From: Actinomycetes bacterium
GTDB lineage: Bacteria; Actinomycetota; Actinomycetes; Actinomycetales; Cellulomonadaceae
Direction of reading: 5' to 3'
Length of the DNA: 14,515 bases
NCBI GenBank assembly: GCA_023412515.1
Contig: JAEYNO010000320.1
Coordinates: 1 to 14,515, forward strand
Below, piece after piece: positions 1 to 6,367 of this stretch (the first letter of the stretch is position 1; the number at the start of each line of letters is the position of its first letter). The notes beneath the pieces are model-generated. The model was not told the origin of the DNA and ran no database searches. It saw only the letters and a list, made by a program, of their open reading frames with translations. Position numbers and translations under genes: made by a program.

Positions 1-339
1 CGCCGGTGCCGTCGGGGCGGCGGCGGGTGCGGCCGGGGCGACGCTCGCGGACCCGTCGGCCGACCCGTTCGCGGGGGCGGGTGCGCCCGGCGGGGTCGAG
101 GCCTCCTGACCCGGCGGCGTCGTCGCCGCGTCGGTCGTCCCGCCCGTCGTCGGGACGGTGGTCGCGTCGCCGTTCGAGCCGGTGGCCGACGTCTCGGGCT
201 TGTAGCCCTCGAAGAAGTCCCACCAGGCCGGATCCACCGCGTTGCGGTCCTTCCGGTACTGCTCGTACAGCTCGTCGACGAGCCACTCGTTCGCGCCGAA
301 GTCGGCACGGGGGGAGTCGGACTGCGCGTTCTGCGTCAC
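1..339 (-). CDS. kgd: Multifunctional 2-oxoglutarate dehydrogenase/decarboxylase Kgd (SucA), N-terminal 113 codons, partial
   Basis: Seen: 113 codons from a GTG at 339, open to the window edge. The N-terminus holds FGANEWLVDELYEQY (residues 14-28) and DPAWWDFFEGY (38-48), the E1o N-terminal helix recognised in actinobacterial Kgd/OdhA. From about residue 49 the chain is a low-complexity Thr/Pro/Ala/Gly linker. Known: in actinobacteria this polypeptide fuses a succinyltransferase (E2o-like) domain to the thiamine-diphosphate E1o domain and converts 2-oxoglutarate to succinyl-CoA in the TCA cycle, in the cytoplasm. The linker is what joins the short N-terminal segment to the E2 core; the core lies outside the window. 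Start choice: GTG 339 puts a GGAAGTGGG stretch upstream at workable spacing, whereas the in-frame GTG at 354 abuts GGAA directly. A promoter and palindrome lie upstream at 393-409. The upstream two-component genes are on the same strand but separated by 198 bp and a hairpin. Confidence 0.9.
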   Translation of the reverse strand, partial: MTQNAQSDSPRADFGANEWLVDELYEQYRKDRNAVDPAWWDFFEGYKPETSATGSNGDATTVPTTGGTTDAATTPPGQEASTPPGAPAPANGSADGSASVAPAAPAAAPTAPA

Positions 340-361
340 GCTGGGATCGCCCACTTCCGGT

Positions 362-380
362 GCGCGGTACCGGACCGCGC
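362..380 (-). other. Hairpin in the kgd 5' leader
   Basis: A perfect 7-bp inverted repeat, GCGCGGT (362-368) and ACCGCGC (374-380), with a 5-nt loop. It lies 23-41 nt upstream of the kgd GTG, inside the predicted leader. It could affect translation or mRNA stability. Such hairpins also arise by chance in DNA this GC-rich. Confidence 0.35.
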
Positions 381-392
381 CGTCGCCAGTTC

Positions 393-409
393 TGTTGACG
401 ACAACACTA
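393..409 (-). promoter_or_regulatory. Candidate kgd promoter -10 with overlapping palindromic operator
   Basis: On the minus strand TAGTGT (409-404) fits the actinobacterial TANNNT -10 hexamer. No convincing -35 is seen at 16-18 bp. The palindrome TGTTG-ACGA-CAACA (393-406) overlaps the -10 end and the expected start point near 397, which would give a leader of about 58 nt. A protein bound here would block initiation. Seen: the repeat and the hexamer. Inferred: promoter activity and repression. Confidence 0.4.
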
Positions 410-530
410 CGTGGTCGCCTGGGTCCCAGGCCCCTTGCGGACCGTGCGTGGCGGGGATCTGCGCAGCGTCTTCACCCCGACGTCGCGCGTGCGTCAACGC
501 CGGGGAAATCGCGGGGCAAGCGGGCGTGCT

Positions 531-550
531 GACCCGCTCAAGCGCGGGTC
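531..550 (-). terminator. Hairpin across the histidine kinase stop codon, possible terminator
   Basis: GACCCGC (531-537) and GCGGGTC (544-550) form a perfect 7-bp stem with a 6-nt loop that contains the kinase TGA stop (540-538). No U-run follows, which is common for high-GC actinobacterial terminators. It would separate the two-component operon from kgd downstream on the same strand. Confidence 0.4.
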
Positions 551-1623
551 GCGGGCGTCGCGGGCAGGCGGACCCGCATGGTGCACCCCGACGCCGAGTC
601 GGCGACCTCGACCGAGCCGCCGTGCAGCTCGACGGCCCACCGCACGATCGCGAGCCCCAGACCCGTCCCGCCGGTGGACCCCTGGCCCGTGAGCGCGGGC
701 GTGTTGCCCCGCACGAACCGCTCGAACACGTGCGCGCGCTGCTCGCGCGCGATGCCCGGGCCGTGGTCGACGACGTCGATCTGCACGTCCTCGCCGACGC
801 GGCGGGCGACGACCTGCACCTCGTCGTCCTCGGGCGAGTGGCGGGCCGCGTTCTGCAGCAGGTTCGCCACCACCTGGTGCAGCCGCTCCGGGTCCGCCGG
901 GACGGTCAGGTCGGCCGGTTCGACGTCCACGCCGAACCGCAGCCGCTTTGCCGCGCCCACGAGCGACGCCTCGTCGGCGGCCTCGCCCAGCAGGTCCGCG
1001 AGCGGGACGTCCCGCGTGCGCAGCTCCATCGCCCCCGCCTCGACCCGCGACAGGTCGAGCAGCGACGACACGAGGCGCGAGAGCCGCTCGGTCTGCGCCA
1101 GCGCGGTCGCGAGCGTCGCCGGGTCGGGCTCGCTCACGCCGTCGACCATGTTCTCGAGCTGGGCCTGCAGCGCGGTCACGGGCGTGCGCAGCTCGTGCGA
1201 CACGTTCGCGACGAGCTCGCGCCGGAACGTGTCGAGCTGCTGCAGGTCGTCCGCCATGGTGTTGAACGCCTCGGCGAGCTGTCCCACCTCGTCACGGCTC
1301 GTGGACCGCACGCGCCTGCTGTAGTCGCCGCCGGCCATCGCGCGCGCCGCCATCGTCATCTCCCGCAGCGGGGACGTCATGCCGCGCGCGAGCAGCTGCG
1401 TGAGGATCAACGAGAGCACGATCGCGAGCGGCAGCGTCCGGCTCGGGCCGAGCGCACGGCCGTAGCCCCACCAGATGACGAACGCGGCGATCGTGACGGT
1501 CGACGCGACCAGCACGCCCAGCTTGATCTTGATGCTGCGCAGGGGGTCGAGCGGGCGCACGTCCGGCAGGTGCCAGCGGTCGTCGCCCCGGGCGTGCCGG
1601 GCGGCGGGCGAGGGCGGGGTCAC
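538..1623 (-). CDS. Sensor histidine kinase, HAMP type, partner of the upstream OmpR-family regulator
   Basis: 361 aa from the GTG at 1623, which overlaps the regulator's TGA by 4 bases (GTGA). Order: cytoplasmic tail 1-32; transmembrane helix about 33-54; a loop of only about 8-10 residues; second helix about 63-80; HAMP about 80-133; HisKA with the H box ELVANVSHELRTP (phospho-acceptor H143); ATPase with N box ANLLQNAARHSP (253-264), G1 DHGPG (286-290), F box FERF (300-303) and G2 GGTGLGLAI (318-326). All catalytic motifs are intact. Known: such kinases autophosphorylate on His and pass phosphate to the Asp of the partner regulator. The near absence of an extracytoplasmic domain suggests sensing within the membrane or through a partner protein (inference). 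The reading frame stays open to 1779, but that extension is Arg/Gly-rich, lies inside the regulator gene and looks spurious. The stimulus cannot be told from sequence. Confidence 0.93.
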   Translation of the reverse strand: MTPPSPAARHARGDDRWHLPDVRPLDPLRSIKIKLGVLVASTVTIAAFVIWWGYGRALGPSRTLPLAIVLSLILTQLLARGMTSPLREMTMAARAMAGGDYSRRVRSTSRDEVGQLAEAFNTMADDLQQLDTFRRELVANVSHELRTPVTALQAQLENMVDGVSEPDPATLATALAQTERLSRLVSSLLDLSRVEAGAMELRTRDVPLADLLGEAADEASLVGAAKRLRFGVDVEPADLTVPADPERLHQVVANLLQNAARHSPEDDEVQVVARRVGEDVQIDVVDHGPGIAREQRAHVFERFVRGNTPALTGQGSTGGTGLGLAIVRWAVELHGGSVEVADSASGCTMRVRLPATPATRA

Positions 1624-2372
1624 GACGGGGCGTCCGCCGCGCCCGCGTCGTCGTCCGCCGGCTCGAACGCGTAGCCCACGCCGTGCACCGTGCGGATCAG
1701 GTCGGGCCCGAGCTTGCGGCGCAGCGCCTTGACGTGGGAGTCGACCGTGCGCGTGCCGCTCGCGTCGACCCAGTCCCACACGTCCGCGAGCAGCCGCTCG
1801 CGGGTCAGCACGGTCCGCGGCGACGACGCGAGCGTCAGCAGCAGGTCGAACTCCGTGGGGGTGAGGTGCACCTCGGTGGCGCCGCGCAGGACGCGGCGCT
1901 GCGCGCTGTCGATCGTCACGTCGCCGACGACGAGCGGCGGGTCGGGCTGCTGCACGGTCGCGAGCTCGGCGGCGCGTGCCGCGCGCTCCGTCCGGCGCAG
2001 CAGCACCTTCGTGCGGGCGACGAGCTCGCGCATCGAGAAGGGCTTGGTCATGTAGTCGTCCGCGCCGACCCCGAGGCCGACGAGCATGTCCGTCTCGTCG
2101 TCACGGGCCGTCAGCATCAGGACGGGGACCGGCCGCTCCGCCTGGATCTGCCGGCACACCTCGAGACCGTCGATGCCGGGCAGCATCACGTCGAGCACGA
2201 CGACGTCGGGCTGCAGCCGCGCCGCGGCGGCGACGCCCGCGTGGCCGTCGCCGACCGACTCGACCGTCCAGCCCTCGGCGGCGAGGCGGTGCACGATCGC
2301 CTGCGCGATGGCGGGCTCGTCCTCCACGACGAGCACCGTGGTGGTGCCCGGGCGCGACACGGTGGTGACCAT
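1620..2372 (-). CDS. OmpR/PhoB-family response regulator
   Basis: 250 aa from the ATG at 2372. The receiver domain (about 12-127) has acidic residues E17 and D18, phospho-acceptor D61 in VVLDVMLPG, T88 and K110 (KPF). The winged-helix DNA-binding domain (about 147-237) has the family hallmarks HLTPTEFDLLLTLA, TRTVDSHVKALRRKL and TVHGVGYAF. Known: phosphorylation at the Asp promotes dimerisation and promoter binding. The kinase gene follows with a GTGA overlap, so the two are almost certainly co-translated partners. An in-frame ATG at 2456 would add 28 residues upstream of the receiver domain; these match no domain, so 2372 is preferred, although its ribosome binding site is weak. Regulon unknown; the operon may autoregulate from the divergent spacer. 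Confidence 0.94.
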   Translation of the reverse strand: MVTTVSRPGTTTVLVVEDEPAIAQAIVHRLAAEGWTVESVGDGHAGVAAAARLQPDVVVLDVMLPGIDGLEVCRQIQAERPVPVLMLTARDDETDMLVGLGVGADDYMTKPFSMRELVARTKVLLRRTERAARAAELATVQQPDPPLVVGDVTIDSAQRRVLRGATEVHLTPTEFDLLLTLASSPRTVLTRERLLADVWDWVDASGTRTVDSHVKALRRKLGPDLIRTVHGVGYAFEPADDDAGAADAPS

Positions 2373-2669
2373 GGGGCCAGAGTGGCACACCGACCCGTGC
2401 GCGGGCCCGGCGAGCCGCGCGGTCGTCCGGTCTGTCCGTAGGATGTCGCTCACCATGAGCAGCTCGAGTCGCTGCCGGCATCGCGTCCCCGTCGCGCCCA
2501 GCGCGCGCCCGGGCCGTCACGGGGGTCGGGCCCCCGTGCGACGCGAGCGAGCCGGCACCTCCTCCTCGTCCCCCCGCACCCGCTCCCGACGTGCCGCCGC
2601 GCGGCACCTCCGGGCGGGTCCGCCTCGCGCCGGCGCGTCCCGCACCGGCGCCGCGCGCGTGGTCGCCGC
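2373..2669. promoter_or_regulatory. Divergent spacer between the regulator and the DUF21/CBS genes, with structured leader
   Basis: 297 bp without a convincing gene. On the plus strand TAGGAT (2439-2444) is a good actinobacterial -10 hexamer, with no -35 at standard spacing. A transcript starting near 2451 would carry a leader of about 220 nt to the GTG at 2670. That leader holds three perfect inverted repeats: CACGGGGG/CCCCCGTG (2518-2525/2531-2538, 5-nt loop), GTGCCGC/GCGGCAC (2591-2597/2601-2607, 3-nt loop) and GCGCCGG/CCGGCGC (2627-2633/2645-2651, 11-nt loop). I recognise no known riboswitch consensus. No clear promoter for the minus-strand regulator is visible. Confidence 0.4.
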
Positions 2670-3989
2670 GTGCTGAGCGACTGGCTCCTCGTGGGCCTCG
2701 GCGTGCTGCTCACGGCCGGGACCGCGGTGTTCGTCGCCGCCGAGTTCTCGCTCGTGACGCTCGACCCCGGGCTCGTGGAGCGGCAGACGCCCGAGGACGA
2801 CGCACGGGGCCGCTCCGTCCTGCGGGCGCTGCGGCACCTGTCCACGCAGCTGTCCGGCGCGCAGGTCGGCATCACGATCACGACCGTGCTGCTGGGGTAC
2901 ACGACGCAGCCGGCGGTCGTGCGGCTGCTGGGCGTGCCGCTCGAGGCGGCCGGTGCCGCGGGGGCCGCGGTCACCGCGATCGCGGCGGTCCTCGGGCTCG
3001 TCCTGGTCAACGGCTTCTCGATGCTGTTCGGCGAGCTGGTCCCCAAGAACTTCGCGATCTCCCGGCCGCTGGGCACGGCGCGGCTCGTCGCGCCCCTGCA
3101 GGCGGGGTTCACGTCCGCGCTGCGGCCGGTCATCGCGGCCACCAACGGCACCGCGAACACGATCCTGCGGCGCGTCGGCGTCGAGCCGCGCGAGGAGCTG
3201 TCCGGCGCGCGGTCGCCGGCCGAGCTCGCGTCGCTCGTCCGGCGCTCCGCCGAGCAGGGCACGCTCGACGCCGCGACCGCGACGCTGCTCACCAACTCGA
3301 TCGACTTCTCGACGCTCACGGCGGTCGACGTCATGACCGACCGCACGCGGCTCGTCGTCGTGCGGCGCGACGACTCCGCGGCCGACGTCATGGCGCTGTC
3401 CCGCCAGACCGGGCACTCGCGGTTCCCCGTGATCGGGGACTCGGTCGACGACGTCGTCGGGTTCGTGCACCTGCGCAAGGCGATGGCCGTGCCGCACGAC
3501 CGGCGCGCCGAGGTGCCGGCCGCGGCCCTCATGGTCGACGCGCCGCGCGTCCCCGAGACGGTCGGCCTCGGGCCGCTGCTGGTGGACCTGCGCGGGCAGG
3601 GCCTGCAGATGGCGGTCGTGGTCGACGAGTACGGCGGCACGTCCGGCGCCGTGACCCTCGAGGACGTCGTCGAGGAGCTCGTCGGCGAGGTCGCCGACGA
3701 GCACGACCGCACGCGCAGCAGCCTCGCCCGCCAGGCCGACGGGTCCTGGGTGCTGCCCGGCGTGCTGCGCCCCGACGAGCTGCACGAGGCCACCGGGCTG
3801 CGCGTGGCCGACGACGGCCCGTGGGAGACCGTGGGCGGCCTGCTCATGGCGCGCCTCGGTCGCATCCCGGTCGAGGGCGACGAGGTCGTCGAGGGGCACG
3901 TGCGGCTGGTCGTCGAGCGCATGGACGGGCGCCGCGTCGAGCGCGTGCGCGTCAGCGACCTCACCGACGACGCGACCCGGGAGGCGTGA
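2670..3989 (+). CDS. DUF21/CBS/CorC_HlyC-domain membrane protein (CNNM/hemolysin C family), first of a tandem pair
   Basis: 439 aa from the GTG at 2670, the most upstream possible start in this frame. The DUF21 (CNNM) transmembrane domain spans about 1-180, with the signature GELVPKN (121-127) and an acidic helix start VAAEF (22-26). A CBS pair follows at about 218-275 and 282-340, including VVVDEYGGTSG (316-326) and the LEDVVEELVGE ending (330-340). The C-terminal CorC_HlyC domain is at about 355-433. This is the full family architecture. Known: bacterial relatives (CorC, MpfA-like CNNM proteins) are linked to Mg2+/Co2+ efflux and metal resistance, with CBS domains binding ATP-Mg; the older name hemolysin is misleading. 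The substrate here is inferred only from family. It has no clear ribosome binding site. Its TGA overlaps the next gene's ATG by one base (TGATG), so the two are an operon. Confidence 0.92.
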   Translation: MLSDWLLVGLGVLLTAGTAVFVAAEFSLVTLDPGLVERQTPEDDARGRSVLRALRHLSTQLSGAQVGITITTVLLGYTTQPAVVRLLGVPLEAAGAAGAAVTAIAAVLGLVLVNGFSMLFGELVPKNFAISRPLGTARLVAPLQAGFTSALRPVIAATNGTANTILRRVGVEPREELSGARSPAELASLVRRSAEQGTLDAATATLLTNSIDFSTLTAVDVMTDRTRLVVVRRDDSAADVMALSRQTGHSRFPVIGDSVDDVVGFVHLRKAMAVPHDRRAEVPAAALMVDAPRVPETVGLGPLLVDLRGQGLQMAVVVDEYGGTSGAVTLEDVVEELVGEVADEHDRTRSSLARQADGSWVLPGVLRPDELHEATGLRVADDGPWETVGGLLMARLGRIPVEGDEVVEGHVRLVVERMDGRRVERVRVSDLTDDATREA

Positions 3990-5032
3990 TGGACAGCACG
4001 CTCGCGCTCACCCTGGCCGTCGTCCTGCTGGCGGCGAACGCCTTCTTCGTCGGTGCCGAGTTCGCGCTCATGTCGGCGCGGCGCTCGTCGATGGAGCCGC
4101 TCGCCGAGAGCGGGGACCGCCGCGCGGCGACCGTGCTGTGGGCGATGGAGCACGTCTCGCTCATGCTCGCCGCGGCGCAGCTCGGCATCACCATCTGCTC
4201 GACCAGCCTGGGCCTGGTGGCCGAGCCGGCGATCGCGCACGCGATCGAGGGGCCGCTGCACGCGCTCGGCGTGCCCGGGTCGTTCACGCACCCGATCGCG
4301 TTCGTCCTCGCGCTGCTCGTCGTGGTCTACCTGCACGTGGTGCTCGGCGAGATGGTGCCGAAGAACCTCGCGGTGTCCGGCCCGGACCGGGCGGTGCTGC
4401 TGTTCGGCCCGCCGCTCGTGTGGGTCGCGCGGGTCATGCGTCCCGTGATCGTCGCGCTCAACTGGCTGGCCAACCACGTGCTGCGGCTGTTCCGCGTGGA
4501 GCCCCGCGACGAGGTCGCGTCGGCGTTCACCGCGCAGGAGGTGCAGTCGATCGTCGAGCGCTCGCAGGCCGAGGGCCTGCTGGCCGACGAGCAGGGCCTG
4601 CTCTCGGGGGCGATCGAGTTCTCGGACCGCACGGCCGCGCAGGTCATGGTGCCGCTCGGCGAGCTCGTGACCGTCGACGCGTCCGGCACGCCGGACGACA
4701 TCGAGCACCTGGTGGCGCGCACGGGCTTCAGCCGGTTCCCGGTGGTCGACGACGCGGGGCTGCCCACCGGCTACCTGCACATCAAGGACGTGCTGTACGC
4801 CGACGGGCAGACCCGCACGGCGCCCGTGCCGGCGTGGCGCGTGCGGACGCTCGCGGTCGTGGCGCCGGACGACGAGGTCGAGACGGCGCTCGCGGCCATG
4901 CAGCGCTCGGGGTCGCACCTCGCGCGCGTCGACGACGGCGGGCGCACGGCCGGCGTCGTCTTCCTCGAGGACATCCTCGAGGAGCTCGTGGGCGAGGTCC
5001 GCGACGCGATGCAGCGCGGCCAACTGCACTGA
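3989..5032 (+). CDS. DUF21/CBS-domain membrane protein (CNNM family), second of the tandem pair, lacking the CorC_HlyC domain
   Basis: 347 aa. The ATG overlaps the previous stop (TGATG), with GGGAGG at 3979-3984 as ribosome binding site. The DUF21 membrane domain (about 1-175) carries NAFFVGAEFALMSARRS (17-33) and GEMVPKN (120-126). CBS domains lie at about 217-271 (RFPVVDDAG, YLHIKDVLY) and 285-338 (FLEDILEELVGE). The protein ends nine residues after the second CBS, so the CorC_HlyC domain present in its neighbour is absent. The end is clean, with no sign of a frameshift remnant in the following bases. Known: paralogous DUF21/CBS pairs are common in actinobacteria. Inference: the two may form a heterodimer, or the second may be a regulatory or divergent transporter subunit. 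A candidate terminator hairpin follows at 5110-5150. Confidence 0.92.
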   Translation: MDSTLALTLAVVLLAANAFFVGAEFALMSARRSSMEPLAESGDRRAATVLWAMEHVSLMLAAAQLGITICSTSLGLVAEPAIAHAIEGPLHALGVPGSFTHPIAFVLALLVVVYLHVVLGEMVPKNLAVSGPDRAVLLFGPPLVWVARVMRPVIVALNWLANHVLRLFRVEPRDEVASAFTAQEVQSIVERSQAEGLLADEQGLLSGAIEFSDRTAAQVMVPLGELVTVDASGTPDDIEHLVARTGFSRFPVVDDAGLPTGYLHIKDVLYADGQTRTAPVPAWRVRTLAVVAPDDEVETALAAMQRSGSHLARVDDGGRTAGVVFLEDILEELVGEVRDAMQRGQLH

Positions 5033-5109
5033 CGCGCGCACGCGTCGTGGCCCGTGGAGGCCGGCTCGTGGGCCGGGTGCGGGGGTCGGGACGGACCGGG
5101 CGGGACGTC

Positions 5110-5150
5110 CGGCCCATGCCCCGGGCGCCGCGTCGTTGTGGCATGGGCCG
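5110..5150. terminator. Long inverted repeat after the DUF21/CBS operon, candidate terminator
   Basis: CGGCCCATGCC (5110-5120) and GGCATGGGCCG (5140-5150) form an 11-bp perfect stem with a 19-nt loop. It lies 78 bp after the stop at 5032 and upstream of the next gene's promoter, fitting a factor-assisted terminator. No T-run follows. It could also be an operator. Confidence 0.4.
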
Positions 5151-5235
5151 TGAGAGATCGGTGAAGGCGCGGCGTGTCGGACGGTGTGTCGCGAAGAGTG
5201 TCCGGATCACGTCGGGCGTGTGACCTGATCGGGTC

Positions 5236-5265
5236 TTGGAGCCGACGGCCGCGTGCCGTTATGGT
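5236..5265 (+). promoter_or_regulatory. Promoter of the M15 carboxypeptidase gene
   Basis: TTGGAG (5236-5241), an 18-bp spacer and TATGGT (5260-5265) make a plausible SigA-type promoter, the best-formed one in the window. The start point would fall near 5272, leaving a leader of about 49 nt before the GTG at 5321. Inferred from hexamers only. Confidence 0.5.
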
Positions 5266-5320
5266 TCCGTGACCGCATCGGGGGACCGATGGCAACCGGG
5301 GACGTCGGAACGGAGGTGTC

Positions 5321-6154
5321 GTGGGATCCCACCGAGCGGAACCTGCCGCACGCGTGCGCCGTTCCCGCGGCGTCCCCGCGACCCGGACCCCCGTGGATGC
5401 GCTCCCCGTCGAGGCCACCACGGCTACGCCGCGCCGTCGCTCCGCGACCGTCCTGGGGCGCGGTGGCGTGCTGACCGCGCTGGTCGCCGTCACCGTCGTG
5501 GTACCGGTCTCGCAGGGCATGGCCGACGGTCAGGTCGTGGTCGGCGCGGCCACGAGCGCGGCGACCGGGATCGACGGGCCCTCCACCGTGTCGGCGCTCA
5601 CGGCGATGCCGCTGTCCGACCTGCCGCCCACCGCCCTGGTGTCGGCCGACGGCACGGCCCGCGTGCGCGAGCTCGTCGCCTCGCGTGGCGAGGAGCGCTC
5701 GGCGCTCCCCGGCTGCGACGGCTCCGTCCGCCCCGCGGGCGAGAACGGCCTGCTCGCCACCAAGGACCTGTGCACGCTGTGGGACGGCCGCACGCAGATG
5801 CGCGCCGACGCGGCGGTCGCGCTCGCGGAGCTCAACGCGGTGCACATCGCGAAGTTCGGCACGGACCTGTGCCTGAGCTCGGGCTACCGCACCCTCGCGC
5901 AGCAGAAGGCCGTCAAGGCCGAGAAGGGCGGCCTCGCGGCGACGCCCGGCAAGAGCAACCACGGCTGGGGGCTCGCCGTGGACCTGTGCGGGCTGCAGAA
6001 CTCGTCGGTCAAGATGGCCTGGATGAACGAGATGGCCGGCACGTTCGGCTGGGAGAACCCGTCCTGGGCGCGCAAGGGCGGCTCGGGCCCGTTCGAGCCG
6101 TGGCACTGGGAGTACACCAAGGGCGTCAAGTCCGACGGCGAGTACTACGGCTGA
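5321..6154 (+). CDS. Membrane-anchored VanY-like D,D-carboxypeptidase (peptidase family M15B)
   Basis: 277 aa from the GTG at 5321, with GGAGG at 5312-5316. Order: a 46-residue basic cytoplasmic tail; one transmembrane or signal-anchor helix about 47-66; a linker to about 120; then the M15 domain. Catalytic-site motifs: SGYRTLAQQ (187-195), SNHGWGLAVDLCG (212-224) with zinc ligands H214 and D221, and EPWHWEY (259-265) with H262 as the third ligand. All are intact. Known: M15B enzymes are zinc D,D-carboxy/endopeptidases that remove the terminal D-Ala of peptidoglycan stem peptides outside the membrane. Cys132, 151, 184 and 223 lie in the exported part and could pair. No vancomycin-resistance genes are adjacent, so a housekeeping wall-trimming role is more likely than resistance. 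It appears to be a single-gene unit. Confidence 0.9.
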   Translation: MGSHRAEPAARVRRSRGVPATRTPVDALPVEATTATPRRRSATVLGRGGVLTALVAVTVVVPVSQGMADGQVVVGAATSAATGIDGPSTVSALTAMPLSDLPPTALVSADGTARVRELVASRGEERSALPGCDGSVRPAGENGLLATKDLCTLWDGRTQMRADAAVALAELNAVHIAKFGTDLCLSSGYRTLAQQKAVKAEKGGLAATPGKSNHGWGLAVDLCGLQNSSVKMAWMNEMAGTFGWENPSWARKGGSGPFEPWHWEYTKGVKSDGEYYG

Positions 6155-6211
6155 CGTCGTCCCGGCATCACCTGCGGGCGTCGCCGGCGAGGCGTGCGCC
6201 GCTCTGCACCT

Positions 6212-6341
6212 GACACCGTCGCCCTCCTGACGGAGCCGGTGTCGCGGCGGGCCCGTCCTCGCGACGCGGACGGGCGTCGGTCGCGCCGTGCACGGCGCCG
6301 TGGACGCCACGGGCGGGCCCGCCGCAGCGGACCCGCCCGTG
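6212..6341. terminator. Three consecutive hairpins between convergent genes, bidirectional terminator region
   Basis: Hairpin 1: GACACCG (6212-6218) with CGGTGTC (6237-6243), with an inner CTCC/GGAG stem. Hairpin 2: GCCCGTCC (6251-6258) with GGACGGGC (6268-6275), 9-nt loop. Hairpin 3: CACGGGCGGG (6308-6317) with CCCGCCCGTG (6332-6341), 14-nt loop. They fill the 213-bp gap between the carboxypeptidase stop (plus) and the epimerase stop (minus), where termination from both sides is expected. No T-runs. Confidence 0.6.
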
Positions 6342-6367
6342 CTCGTGCGCGCTGACGCGCGTCGTGC

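Noticed and set aside
2455..2676. Possible 73-residue peptide ahead of the DUF21/CBS operon, with ATG just after the TAGGAT hexamer and stop overlapping GTG 2670
   Set aside because: The position is tempting for a leaderless leader peptide, but the product is Arg/Ser/Ala/Pro-rich with no helix or domain, and second codon positions are almost all G/C, as in non-coding frames here. Ribosome profiling would decide.
2450..5041. Very long open frame (863 codons) on the minus strand opposite the DUF21/CBS genes
   Set aside because: Composition is Arg/Ser/Thr/Pro-rich with no recognisable domain. It is the usual antisense artefact of GC-rich codon bias; the plus strand holds clear family motifs in two genes.
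5151..5320. ydaO-type (c-di-AMP) riboswitch upstream of the wall-hydrolysing enzyme
   Set aside because: Such riboswitches are common before actinobacterial wall hydrolases, but I could not match the conserved blocks, and the predicted leader of about 49 nt is too short.
5321..6154. Vancomycin-resistance gene (vanY)
   Set aside because: The M15B domain is VanY-like, but no vanH/vanA/vanX or vanRS partners are nearby. Resistance should not be inferred from the domain alone.
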